From contig RECP01000091.1 of NCBI GenBank assembly GCA_007693945.1, positions 62,001 to 126,000 on the forward strand: 64,000 nt of DNA, in the 5' to 3' direction. The translations under genes and the position numbers were made by a program. Source of the DNA: Spirochaetaceae bacterium (GTDB taxonomy: Bacteria; Spirochaetota; Spirochaetia; DSM-27196; PWMO01). Each line of letters begins with the position of its first letter. Position 1 is the first letter of the stretch. Positions 49,282 through 58,497 of this stretch are shown here, piece after piece. The notes beneath the pieces were generated by a model that was not told the origin of the DNA, searched no databases, and worked only from the letters and a program-made list of their open reading frames with translations.

Positions 49282-50442
49282 TCATACGTCGCGGGAATAA
49301 TCGATCTGCGGATAGCCGAAACCGTGCAGTTGCAGGAACTCCTGGCGGTAGCCCTCGAGGTCGGCGACTTCATCGAGGTTCTGACTGGTAACCGTTGGCC
49401 AGATTTGATTGATCTCGGCCTGCACGTCCTCGCGCATCTCCCAGTCGTCAAGCCGTATACGGCCCTGCTCGTCCAGCTCGGGTACGCGGCCGGCGTACAG
49501 GCGCTCGGCAAACAGCCGATAGATCTGCTCAATGCAGCCCTCGTGAAGCCCCTTGCGCTTCATGACGCGATAGAGAATCCCAAGATAGAGCGGCACAACC
49601 GGAATAACGGCGCTGGCGCGCGTGACCAGGGCCTTGTTGACCGAGACAAACGCCCGGCCGCCGCGTTGCTGCATCAGGCCGTCGAGCTCACGCGCGGTTT
49701 GCTCCAGGTGATCCTTGGCGCGGCCGATCGTTCCCTCGCGATAGACGGGACGCGTCAACTCAGGACCGATGTACGAGTAGGCAACCGTCATCGCGCCGTT
49801 TGCCAGCACTCCCGCCGCCTCGAGGGCATTGATCCACAGGGCCCAGTCTTCGCCACCCATCACCTTGACCGTCGCGGCGGCCTCTTCATCGCTTGCCGGG
49901 GTGATCTCGGCTTCCGAAAGCGTTCCGGTCATCGGGTCAACCGTCTTGTTGGAGTAGGTTCTGCCGAGCGGCTTGAGCACCGAGCGATACTGCTCTCCGG
50001 TGTCAGGATCGATACGCAGACCCGATGCCAGGCTGTAGACCACCAGGTCGAGGCTGCCGAGCAACTCGCGCACACGCTCGATTGTCCGCTGCCGGGTCTG
50101 GTGCGAGAACGCGTCGGCAAAAATGGTCTCGGCACTCAGACCGGCTGTCTGTGCCTGCTGGTCAAACGCCGTGGCGGCATACCAGCCGGCCGAACCGTCC
50201 CGCTTCTCGGTCGGCTCACGCTCGAACGCCACGCAGATCGTGCCGGCACCGGCGCCAAACGCGGCCACGATGCGTGTGGCCAGCCCGTATCCGGCCGAAC
50301 CGCCGATTACCAGTACCTTCTTGGGTCCCGGAATCACTCCCTTGCGCCGCACGTAGTCGATCTGTTGCCTTACGTGCAGCTCGCAGCCCTGCGGGTGGGC
50401 GTTCATGCATATGTTGTTGCGAATCATTGGCTCGATGATCAT
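49282..50442 (-). CDS. fabV: FabV/TER-type trans-2-enoyl-(ACP/CoA) reductase
   Basis: MIIEPMIRNNICMNAHPQGCELHVRQQIDYV, KKVLVIGGSAGYGLATRI, VAYSYIGPELTRPVYREGTIGRAKDHLE. Confidence 0.95.
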   Translation of the reverse strand: MIIEPMIRNNICMNAHPQGCELHVRQQIDYVRRKGVIPGPKKVLVIGGSAGYGLATRIVAAFGAGAGTICVAFEREPTEKRDGSAGWYAATAFDQQAQTAGLSAETIFADAFSHQTRQRTIERVRELLGSLDLVVYSLASGLRIDPDTGEQYRSVLKPLGRTYSNKTVDPMTGTLSEAEITPASDEEAAATVKVMGGEDWALWINALEAAGVLANGAMTVAYSYIGPELTRPVYREGTIGRAKDHLEQTARELDGLMQQRGGRAFVSVNKALVTRASAVIPVVPLYLGILYRVMKRKGLHEGCIEQIYRLFAERLYAGRVPELDEQGRIRLDDWEMREDVQAEINQIWPTVTSQNLDEVADLEGYRQEFLQLHGFGYPQIDYSRDV

Positions 50443-50483
50443 GCGGGTTCCCCTCGTGTTGTTGGCGTCCTGATACCGCCCTG

Positions 50484-50512
50484 AGCCTACCCCAGCCGTT
50501 CGAAAAAGGCAA
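50484..50512 (-). promoter_or_regulatory. sigma70-like promoter for fabV
   Basis: Minus strand TTGCCT (50512-50507), 17-nt spacer, TAGGCT (50489-50484). Confidence 0.45.
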
Positions 50513-50540
50513 GAATGACGCTCGGCAGTCAGTAATGCTC

Positions 50541-50700
50541 ATATTGGCCGTACGGGGTCGGTTGGCATGGAACTCCTGCGCGCCTGCCTCGAGAGCACCC
50601 CCGCTCACTTGTCCTCGCAGAGGCTGCGGAGACGTTCGCGGGGTCGCTCTCGGGCGCGGCGCAGCGGAATTCGTCTGCCAACCGACCCCGTGCACCATAT
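50541..50700. ncRNA. Candidate rod-like structured RNA / long imperfect hairpin, family and strand unassigned
   Basis: ACGGGGTCGGTTGGCA (50552-50567) is the exact reverse complement of TGCCAACCGACCCCGT (50676-50691). Outer ATATTGG/CCATAT, inner TGCGC/GCGCA, CGAGAGC/GCTCTCG, CCCCGC/GCGGGG and apical CGCAG-AGG-CTGCG all nest. Confidence 0.6.
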
Positions 50701-50801
50701 GGCGACGGCTGCCGCTCGCCTGGGGGTAAGGACAACCTCGGCGCGTGCGGCGCCGTAGGGCCAAAATTGCTGCTCGACAGTGGCGTAGTCATGGCACTCT
50801 G

Positions 50802-50830
50802 TTGACCACCGGGCGCTCGGATAGTAGTGT
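50802..50830 (+). promoter_or_regulatory. sigma70-like promoter for hisD
   Basis: TTGACC (50802-50807), 17-nt spacer, TAGTGT (50825-50830). Confidence 0.5.
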
Positions 50831-50864
50831 TACGCAACACATCGCAGCAACGAGGCACACAACT

Positions 50865-52184
50865 ATGACCGTTTCCATCTACACGTGGTCCGAACTGAGC
50901 GACGAACGGCGTCGTGCGCTGCTGGCGCGTTCCGAGACCGATATCGGTGCGGTTCTACCCGCCGTGCAGCGCATTGTGGATGACGTGCGCGCCCGCGGCG
51001 ATGCCGCTCTGCGCGACTACGCCGAGCGCTTCGACGGCGCCGATCTCTCGTCCACGGCGCTGACCGTGTCGCAGGCAGAGTTCGACCGGGCCGACGAGCG
51101 GCTTGGGGCAGCGGTCAAGAGCGCGCTGCAGTTTGCCGTTGAGAACGTGCGTCGCTATCACGAGATCCAGTTGACACCCGGTATGCCGATGCAGGAAATC
51201 CGCAGCGGCCTCTGGGCCGGCGAGCGCACCACTCCGCTGCAGTCTGCCGGCCTCTACGTCCCCCGCGGGCGCGGCAGTTTTCCGTCGATGCTCTACATGC
51301 TCGCGGTGCCGGCGGTACTGGCCGGTGTGCGGACCGTGGTTATCGCTACGCCGCCGGCGGCCGACGGCACAATCGATGACGCCTGTCTCTACGCCGCGCG
51401 TCTATGCGGTGTGGAGCGGGTTGTGCGCTGCGGCGGCGGCCAGGCGATAGCGGCGCTGGCGTACGGCACCGAGAGTGTTCCGGCCGTCGCCAAGATCGTT
51501 GGGCCCGGCAGCGTCTACGTGGCTGCCGCCAAGCGGATCGTGGCCGGAACCGTGGACACCGGGGTGCCGGCCGGCCCGTCGGAAAGCATCATCCTGGCCG
51601 ATGCCACCGCCGACCCCTGGAAGGTGAGCCTCGATCTGCTTATAGAAGCCGAGCACGGCTCGGATTCCAGCGCCCTGCTGGTGACCCCCAGCAGGCCCCT
51701 GGCGGAGGCGGTGGCCGAGATAGTGCCGGAACTGGTCGCCACAACGCCGGACGAACCGGAGCCACGGCGCAGCTTCCTGTGCGACGTATTCTCCTCCTAC
51801 GGCGGGATCATCCTGGCCGACGATATCGGGCACGCTGCGGAGATCGTCAACCAGTTTGCCACTGAGCACCTGCAGCTGCAGGTTGCCGAGCCCTACGACG
51901 TACTGGGTCTGATACACAATGCCGGGGAAATCCTGCTGGGCGAGCACAGCGTGTTCAGCCTGGCCAACTACGCCGCCGGGGCCAATGCCATTCTGCCGAC
52001 CGGCGGCAACGCTCGCAGCTGGTCGCCGGTTTCGGTACACGACTTCCAGAAGCGCTCCTCGGTGGTCCACATCACGCCGCACGGCTACCGTCAGATGCGG
52101 GACCACGTGATCGCCCTGGCCGATTACGAGGGATTCTACAGCCACGCCCAGGCCCTGCGGCGGCGCGATGAATCGCTGAGCTGA
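50865..52184 (+). CDS. hisD: Histidinol dehydrogenase
   Basis: AGLYVPRGRGSFPSMLYMLAVPA, IVGPGSVYVAAAKRIVAGTVDTGVPAGPSESIILAD, EHLQLQV, SVFSLANYAAGANAILPTGGNARSWSPVSVHDFQK. Confidence 0.95.
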   Translation: MTVSIYTWSELSDERRRALLARSETDIGAVLPAVQRIVDDVRARGDAALRDYAERFDGADLSSTALTVSQAEFDRADERLGAAVKSALQFAVENVRRYHEIQLTPGMPMQEIRSGLWAGERTTPLQSAGLYVPRGRGSFPSMLYMLAVPAVLAGVRTVVIATPPAADGTIDDACLYAARLCGVERVVRCGGGQAIAALAYGTESVPAVAKIVGPGSVYVAAAKRIVAGTVDTGVPAGPSESIILADATADPWKVSLDLLIEAEHGSDSSALLVTPSRPLAEAVAEIVPELVATTPDEPEPRRSFLCDVFSSYGGIILADDIGHAAEIVNQFATEHLQLQVAEPYDVLGLIHNAGEILLGEHSVFSLANYAAGANAILPTGGNARSWSPVSVHDFQKRSSVVHITPHGYRQMRDHVIALADYEGFYSHAQALRRRDESLS

Positions 52185-52192
52185 CCACTCCA

Positions 52193-53506
52193 ATGCCGGC
52201 CGACGTAGAACGCGGTTTCGCGTGGTTCGAGTCCTTCACCAACCTCGAAAAGGGACGTCACGTCCCCCGTGAATACCGGCTCGATCGCATGCGGGCCTTG
52301 CTGGCCGCCTTTAACAATCCGCACCGCGACGCACGCGCGGTTCACGTGGCCGGCTCCAAGGGCAAGGGGTCCACCGCGGCCTTTCTGCAGTCAATCCTCA
52401 CGGCCGCCGGTTACCGTGTCGGCGGCTACTACTCGCCGCACGTCACCTCGTATCGCGAACGCTTTGTGCTGACGCCGCAGCCGGCCGCAGACCGGGACCT
52501 GCTGCCGCTGATGCGGCGGATCGAGGCGCACGTCAGACGCTCCATGGCGCGCGACCCGAACGCAGAACCAACTACCTTCGAGTTGCTGACACTGCTGGCT
52601 TTCCTGCTGTTTCGCGAGTCGCAAGTCGACTGGGTGGTGCTGGAAACCGGCCTTGGAGGGCGCCTCGATGCCACCAACGTGGTCACACCGGCAGCTAGCG
52701 TAATCACGCCCATCGAACTCGAGCATACCGAATACCTCGGCACAACCGTGGCGCAGATCGCCGCCGAGAAGTCGGGGATCATCAAGCCCGGGGTTCCGCT
52801 GTTTGTCTCGCGGCAGAAGCCCGAGGCGCGCGACGTGATCCTGAGCGAAGCACAGCGCCTCGCCAGTCCGGTGTGGCAGGCGGAGCACGGCGTTTCCGAG
52901 CTTCGCGTCCGCGGCAGCTCCGCCGGCTTCACGCTCATGCCCCACCGCGAGCGATTCACGCTTGAGCTGCGGCTGCCCGGCGAGCATCAGGCGCGTAACG
53001 CCGCACTGGCGGCCGCGGTTGTCCGTCACCTTCTGCCGCAGCTTGCGCATGAGATCATCACAGACGGGCTCAACCGCGCGTGGCTGCCCGGGCGGCTGGA
53101 ACGCATCAGCGGCGCCCCGGCCTGTTATCTCGACGGCGCTCACACCGCCGATTCGCTGCAGGCGGTCGTGCAGGCGTTCTGCCCATTGACGCAGGAACCG
53201 CGTATCCTGCTGTTCGGGGCGGCGGCGGGCAAGGACGTGCCGGCCATGGCGCGCGTACTCGCATCCACCTTCAGCACCGTGGTTGTCACCCGGGCCGGCA
53301 ACTTCAAGCCCGGTGATCCGGCGGCCGCGGTTGAGGCATTCACGGCGCTCGGCGTCGCCTGCATACTGGAGCCGGAGCCTGCCGCGGCGCTGCAGCGCGC
53401 TTGTCGGCTCGCCGGCAGCACCGGCTCGGTGCTGGTTACCGGCAGCTTCTACACCGTTGGCGCCGTGCGGGCGGTGGACAGGAGCACCATCCGGGCGTAT
53501 AGTTGA
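52193..53506 (+). CDS. folC: Folylpolyglutamate/dihydrofolate synthase (Mur ligase family)
   Basis: [60 protein letters not shown]. Confidence 0.92.
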   Translation: MPADVERGFAWFESFTNLEKGRHVPREYRLDRMRALLAAFNNPHRDARAVHVAGSKGKGSTAAFLQSILTAAGYRVGGYYSPHVTSYRERFVLTPQPAADRDLLPLMRRIEAHVRRSMARDPNAEPTTFELLTLLAFLLFRESQVDWVVLETGLGGRLDATNVVTPAASVITPIELEHTEYLGTTVAQIAAEKSGIIKPGVPLFVSRQKPEARDVILSEAQRLASPVWQAEHGVSELRVRGSSAGFTLMPHRERFTLELRLPGEHQARNAALAAAVVRHLLPQLAHEIITDGLNRAWLPGRLERISGAPACYLDGAHTADSLQAVVQAFCPLTQEPRILLFGAAAGKDVPAMARVLASTFSTVVVTRAGNFKPGDPAAAVEAFTALGVACILEPEPAAALQRACRLAGSTGSVLVTGSFYTVGAVRAVDRSTIRAYS

Positions 53507-53510
53507 GACT

Positions 53511-54089
53511 ATGCACACACCGATGACCGAGTTCTACAACGGGCGGCTCATTGCAACGATTGGCGACATCACCGATTTCGAGGTCGATGCGATTGTCAAC
53601 GCCGCCAACAGCTCACTTCTCGGCGGCGGCGGCGTTGACGGTGCAATCCATCGCCGCGGCGGCCCGGCGATCCTGCAGGAGTGCAAGCAGCTGCGTCGCC
53701 ATTCGCTGCCGGACGGCCTGCCGACCGGCAAGGCGGTCATTACGGGCGGCGGCAGACTTGCGGCGCGCTACGTTATCCACACCGTCGGTCCGGTATGGCA
53801 GGACGGAAACCGCCGTGAGGACGCTTTGCTTGAGGCGTGTTACCGCAACAGTCTGGATCTCGCCGCCGGACACGCGGCAACCACGGTTGCCTTTCCCGCC
53901 ATCTCGACCGGAGTGTACGGCTTCCCGCGCGAACGCGCCGCGCGCGTTGCCTTTGGCGCGATCGGCGAGTACCTCTATCGCAACACCGTCCCGCGGACCG
54001 TCTATTGCGTCTTCTTCTCGCATGATGACTACCAGGAGTTTGTCGATGAAGCCAATGCTATTCTGCAGGCGGTTAACGACCAGGAATAG
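53511..54089 (+). CDS. Macro-domain protein (ADP-ribose binding/hydrolase)
   Basis: [61 protein letters not shown] 53511. Confidence 0.93.
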   Translation: MHTPMTEFYNGRLIATIGDITDFEVDAIVNAANSSLLGGGGVDGAIHRRGGPAILQECKQLRRHSLPDGLPTGKAVITGGGRLAARYVIHTVGPVWQDGNRREDALLEACYRNSLDLAAGHAATTVAFPAISTGVYGFPRERAARVAFGAIGEYLYRNTVPRTVYCVFFSHDDYQEFVDEANAILQAVNDQE

Positions 54090-54097
54090 AAGTCAAC

Positions 54098-55513
54098 GTG
54101 TCGCTCAACTGGAAGGAAATCGATGCGGTACTCGCCGAACTGCCGCTGACTGACGCGTTCGTACGCAAGGTGGTGCAGCCCGATTACCGCAACCTGGTGC
54201 TCACCTGCTATCAGCGGTCACGGACGTTCCACCTGCTGATCTGTCTGGAACCGCAGAACTGCCGCATGCACCGTATCTCGAGCTCAGCGCCCAGGACCGC
54301 CCGCATGCAGCGGTTCATGCAGATTCTGCGCTCCCGGCTGCAGGGAGGTCGGATCATCGACGTCGAGCACGTCAACCGAGATCGAATCGTGCGCCTTACG
54401 CTTCGCCAGGGTGGAGAGATCTGTCTGCTGTGGATCCGGCTCTGGGGCACCGCCGCCAACGTAATCCTGACCGATGAAACAGGACTGATCCACGACGCCT
54501 TCTTTCGGAGGCCCGCGCGTGGCGAGCTGAGCGGTGCGCGCTATCAGCCCACTCCGCCGGCCCGGCCGCCGGACAACGGTTTTGCCGTTCGTGATCTTCC
54601 CGGAGAGGGCGATTTCAACAGCCGCCTCGAGCACTGGTACGGCCAACGGGAGCGCCAACAGCGGCTGGAGCGGGCACGCGACCGGCTGGGCAGGCAGCTT
54701 GTACAGCAACAACAACGGCTTGAACAGCGGCTCGCCGGACTGCACGACCGCTTCACGACCGTCGAGTCCGGCGAACGCTGGCAGCTGTTCGGCGATCTGA
54801 TAACGAGCAACCTGCACCTGATCGAGCCCAATACCGAATGGGTCACCGTCGACGACTACACCCGCCCCGGCAACCGGATCACCATCCAGCTAGACGCGGC
54901 CCTGTCGCCGGCCGAGAACGCGCAACGCTACTATCGGCGGCAGAAGAAAGCGCGCAGCGGCAGGCGGCACCTCCAGGAAGAGATACGGAACGTCGAGCGT
55001 CAGCTGAAACACACGCGTACACAACTGCAGTCCCTGCAGCACGAACAGGATCCGCTCCGTCTCGAGCAGCAGCTCACGCAGCCGCGCGCCGGGCGCAAGA
55101 CCGCCGACCAAGCGCTGCCGGGGCTCACATTCGAGAGCCACGGATTTCAGATACTTGTCGGGCGCAGTGCCAGGGAGAACGATCTGCTGTTGCGCCGCTA
55201 CGCGCGCGGGAACGATACCTGGCTGCACGCGCGCGACTACCCCGGAGGCTACGTCTTCGTCAGGCAGAAACCGGGCAAGAGTATCCCGCTGGAAGTCCTG
55301 CTAGACGCCGCAACGCTGGCGCTGGCGTACAGCAAAGGCGGAAGCGACGGCGACGTCTACTACACGCGGGTCAAACACCTGCGGCGCGCCCGGCATGGCA
55401 AGACCGGCACGGTCATCCCCACCCAGGAGAGTAACCTGAGCGTACGACTGGACCGGGACCGCCTGCGGCGGCTGAAAGACGGTGTAGAGGAGCAGAGCAG
55501 TGGAGCGCAATAG
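54098..55513 (+). CDS. NFACT-family protein (RqcH/FbpA-like)
   Basis: N-terminal NFACT-like segment, coiled coil, NFACT-R-like NDTWLHARDYPGGYVFVRQKPGKSIPLEVLLDAATLALAYSKG. Confidence 0.85.
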   Translation: MSLNWKEIDAVLAELPLTDAFVRKVVQPDYRNLVLTCYQRSRTFHLLICLEPQNCRMHRISSSAPRTARMQRFMQILRSRLQGGRIIDVEHVNRDRIVRLTLRQGGEICLLWIRLWGTAANVILTDETGLIHDAFFRRPARGELSGARYQPTPPARPPDNGFAVRDLPGEGDFNSRLEHWYGQRERQQRLERARDRLGRQLVQQQQRLEQRLAGLHDRFTTVESGERWQLFGDLITSNLHLIEPNTEWVTVDDYTRPGNRITIQLDAALSPAENAQRYYRRQKKARSGRRHLQEEIRNVERQLKHTRTQLQSLQHEQDPLRLEQQLTQPRAGRKTADQALPGLTFESHGFQILVGRSARENDLLLRRYARGNDTWLHARDYPGGYVFVRQKPGKSIPLEVLLDAATLALAYSKGGSDGDVYYTRVKHLRRARHGKTGTVIPTQESNLSVRLDRDRLRRLKDGVEEQSSGAQ

Positions 55514-56075
55514 CCGGGAGTACCTTGTGCGACGCGCCCGGGCCGCGATTGCCGCCGCGTTGCGTGACCAGGCGGTTCCCGACGAAGCAGCGCCCGAGGA
55601 GGTCAGACGGACGCAGTGCGGGCTGTTCGTGACACTGCACCATCAGCCGGAGGCGGACGCCACGCCGCGGCTACGCGGCTGTATCGGGCACCTGCAGGGC
55701 CGTGACCGGCTCGACCGCGAGATCATCAGCGTCGCGCAGCAGGCCGCGTATGCCGACCCTCGCTTCGCCCCGCTGGCGAGTCTTGAGGAACTCGACGATG
55801 TGGTGATCGAGGTATCGCTGCTGTCTCCGTTTGAGGCGCTGCACGACATCGAGACGATCGAACCCGGGCGTGACGGCCTCTACATAACCTGCGGCAGCCG
55901 CAGCGGCCTGTTGCTGCCGCAGGTGGCCTCCGATCGCGGCTGGGACCGCCTGACGTTCCTGCGCCATCTCTGTATCAAGGCCGGATGCCGCGAGGAGTGC
56001 TGGTCAGACCCGCAGGCGCAACTCTACCGCTTCCAGGCCGAGGTATTTGACGAGCACTCGCTGGGCATGAGATAG
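55500..56075 (+). CDS. AmmeMemoRadiSam system protein A (AMMECR1 family)
   Basis: LFVTLHH...LRGCIGHL, AYADPRFAPLASLEELDDVVIEVSLLSP, LLLPQVASDRGWDRLTFLRHLCIKAGCRE. Confidence 0.9.
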   Translation: MERNSREYLVRRARAAIAAALRDQAVPDEAAPEEVRRTQCGLFVTLHHQPEADATPRLRGCIGHLQGRDRLDREIISVAQQAAYADPRFAPLASLEELDDVVIEVSLLSPFEALHDIETIEPGRDGLYITCGSRSGLLLPQVASDRGWDRLTFLRHLCIKAGCREECWSDPQAQLYRFQAEVFDEHSLGMR

Positions 56076-56096
56076 TCAACAGGTACGGTACGTAGC

Positions 56097-57557
56097 ATGG
56101 AACTGACACAACTCGCCGAAGGACTGGTTCGCATAGAAAAGAGCGGACAGCCGTATCTCGGCATTGCAACCTATATTCCGGGGAACACCTTCGCGCTCAC
56201 CAAGTTGACCGCACAGGCACGCGAGGACGGCTGGCTGGTGCACAACGGCCAGGTCTCGCGTTGGAAGGTCGCCGGTTTCACCCAGCACGCCAATCGCGTC
56301 TATCTGTACGGCGATTTTGTTCCCTCACGATCGCTGGCCGAGATACTGCGGCTCGACTGGGACCATCTGCTGCCGTACCTGATCAGGATGGTGCGTTCGC
56401 TGCGCACCGCGGAACGTCACGGCGCCGAAATCGGAACGCTGCACACCCGCAGCATTCTGTTCACCGATGACGGCGGGGTGCTCTTTGTTCCGGCAACGGT
56501 TACGCGCCTGATCTCCGAGCAGCAGAGCTCCAGCGACCGCCTTGAATTCAGCCACATCTACACCCATCCCGACCGCAACGATCGGCAGAACCTCTCGTTT
56601 GCGCTGGCGGTGATCTGTTATCGCTCGCTGACCGGCGAGTTCCCGTACTCGGCGGCCAACGAGGAAGAGCTGCGCGATCTGATGCGCGCCCGGCCACCGC
56701 TGGAGGCGTGGCTGCGCACCCCCGAGATCGAGCCCGCGGTCTCGGAAGTGCTGCAGAGAGTCCTCAAACCCCGACAGACCCAACAGGCGGAAAAGGTCGA
56801 AGAGGTCGACAGCCAAAGCTGGCTCGAACTGCTGACGCAGTGGCGCAGCAAAGGTGTCTTTCGCCGCCTGACCGACGAGCAGCGGTTGGAGATCCAGGCC
56901 CGCGCGCTTACCATCGAGCGCAAGACCACGCGTTCGTACCGGCGTCGCGAGTACTGGCGCCGCAACTGGAAGAAGGTGACCGCCATTACTCTGATCGTCG
57001 TGCTGATCGGAACCGTACCCGGCACGATGGTGCGTAACTGGCTGCAGCCGCGTTCCACCGCCGGGCTGCCGCCGCGCGAGGTTGTGATCGCTTTCTACAC
57101 CGCAATCAACAACCTGGATCATGCCACCATGGAGGACGCCGTTATCGACGGGGCCGGCCGCGATGAGATCCGCGAAGTCACCAACCTCTTTGTGATGTCG
57201 CGGATGCGTCTGGCCGTCGAAATGACAACCGGCTTCATTGACGCCGAGCAGTGGCGCCGCGACGGCGACGGAACCATTCCCGATGGAGCCGTCCCCTACG
57301 GCGTTGCCGGGTTGCAGCTGCAGCCGCGACACGAGGATCAGGAGCGGGCCGAGTTTTTGGTTCGCTACGAGAAATGGATGCCGGGCGATACGTCGCAACC
57401 GGAAGAGCCGCAGGAAGAGGACCGCCCGGTGGCAATCGGTCTGCGGCGCGAAGACCGGGTGCGCCTGCGTACCGACCGCGGCGACTGGGTGATCTATGCG
57501 ATCGAACGGCTCTCGGAGTCATTGATCGATCAGGGCACGCTGCAGCCGTTGCGATGA
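56097..57557 (+). CDS. Transmembrane pseudokinase-like protein with extracytoplasmic C-terminal domain
   Basis: Kinase C-lobe-like HTRSILFTDDGGVLFVP and DRQNLSFALAVICYRSLTGEFPY without HRD/DFG; TM VTAITLIVVLIGTVPGTMV; PPREVVIAFYTAINNLD C-terminal region. Confidence 0.55.
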   Translation: MELTQLAEGLVRIEKSGQPYLGIATYIPGNTFALTKLTAQAREDGWLVHNGQVSRWKVAGFTQHANRVYLYGDFVPSRSLAEILRLDWDHLLPYLIRMVRSLRTAERHGAEIGTLHTRSILFTDDGGVLFVPATVTRLISEQQSSSDRLEFSHIYTHPDRNDRQNLSFALAVICYRSLTGEFPYSAANEEELRDLMRARPPLEAWLRTPEIEPAVSEVLQRVLKPRQTQQAEKVEEVDSQSWLELLTQWRSKGVFRRLTDEQRLEIQARALTIERKTTRSYRRREYWRRNWKKVTAITLIVVLIGTVPGTMVRNWLQPRSTAGLPPREVVIAFYTAINNLDHATMEDAVIDGAGRDEIREVTNLFVMSRMRLAVEMTTGFIDAEQWRRDGDGTIPDGAVPYGVAGLQLQPRHEDQERAEFLVRYEKWMPGDTSQPEEPQEEDRPVAIGLRREDRVRLRTDRGDWVIYAIERLSESLIDQGTLQPLR

Positions 57558-57576
57558 GCGCCTGCCAGAATAAGCG

Positions 57577-58497
57577 ATGGACCAATCCGGCGGCCGGACA
57601 ATCCTGACCAGCGCTGCACCGCGGATTCGCGCGCGTCTGGCCGACCTGCCGCCCGGCGACTGCGGCTGCAGCCGCCGCTTCACCCAGTCCGAGGAACTGT
57701 TCCTGGAACTCGACGAGTACTACGAGGTACCGCCGATTGCCATTCACCACGATGTGAACCGGCGCGAGCCATCGGCCGGTTTTCTGAGTGCGGTGGAAGC
57801 CGTACTCGACCAGGTAGTGCCGGTGACCGGCGGACTGCTCGCCGGTCTCAGTTTGGGCTTCAACCCGCTGCACGCTTCCTCGGCGCTCTTCTACCGGGTG
57901 CTGGAACGCCGCGGGCAGCGCTTTATCTATCTTGTCACCGTTGACCTCTCGTATCGCCCGCTGTTGCACCAGGTCGTCACGGCCGGCAGCAACGATGTCG
58001 CACCGGCGTACCGCACCAACCGCATCTTTCTCGCGCCCGACCTGGTCCCCCTGCAGGACGACCTGCGGGTGCAGCAGTCGATCTCGCAGACGTGGATTGG
58101 AGAGACCGGTCGCGGCTATATCACGCAGGGCATATGGATCGATCGGGATCTCAACAAGTTCCTTACCAGGCTGTTTGTGGCGCCGGGACAGCTCATCTAT
58201 CCCTACTTCCCGTTTCACACCAAGTTCAAGGCAATCTGTTTCTCTCCGATCGAACTGGGCGCCGGCTTTCGGCCGCGCGCGGTCGAGCTGATAGACTCCG
58301 CAAGAGCTGTTCTGCTGCCACGCATCGATGATATTCTGGAGACGCTCAGGGAAGCGCCGTTTTCCGAGGAGCTCGAGCTCTTCCGCGAAATGCGTGCCGC
58401 CGTCGACCCCGGCTGGCATGAGGTATTCGCGGACCTGCGTCTGCGCGCCTACCTGAACGAGCACGACATGAAGGAGTATATTGTTGAGCGGCAATGA
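57577..58497 (+). CDS. Conserved hypothetical protein
   Basis: 306-aa ORF in the hisD-add co-directional string, overlaps the murD start. No family recognised. Confidence 0.7.
   Translation: MDQSGGRTILTSAAPRIRARLADLPPGDCGCSRRFTQSEELFLELDEYYEVPPIAIHHDVNRREPSAGFLSAVEAVLDQVVPVTGGLLAGLSLGFNPLHASSALFYRVLERRGQRFIYLVTVDLSYRPLLHQVVTAGSNDVAPAYRTNRIFLAPDLVPLQDDLRVQQSISQTWIGETGRGYITQGIWIDRDLNKFLTRLFVAPGQLIYPYFPFHTKFKAICFSPIELGAGFRPRAVELIDSARAVLLPRIDDILETLREAPFSEELELFREMRAAVDPGWHEVFADLRLRAYLNEHDMKEYIVERQ

Noticed and set aside
49237-50484. 415-aa plus-strand ORF
   Set aside because: Antisense to fabV; shadow ORF.
50541-50700. SRP (4.5S) RNA, tmRNA or RNase P RNA assignment for the rod-like element
   Set aside because: The SRP GGAAG/AGCAG core, tmRNA tRNA-like end and RNase P conserved boxes are not visible on either strand. 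6S RNA remains possible but unproven.
50529-50858. Short ORFs (64-109 aa) in the fabV-hisD intergenic region
   Set aside because: They coincide with the long hairpin; no SD or family match. The structure is better explained as RNA/DNA hairpin than protein.
57235-58494. 419-aa minus-strand ORF
   Set aside because: Antisense to the pseudokinase-like and hypothetical genes, which fit the local co-directional string.
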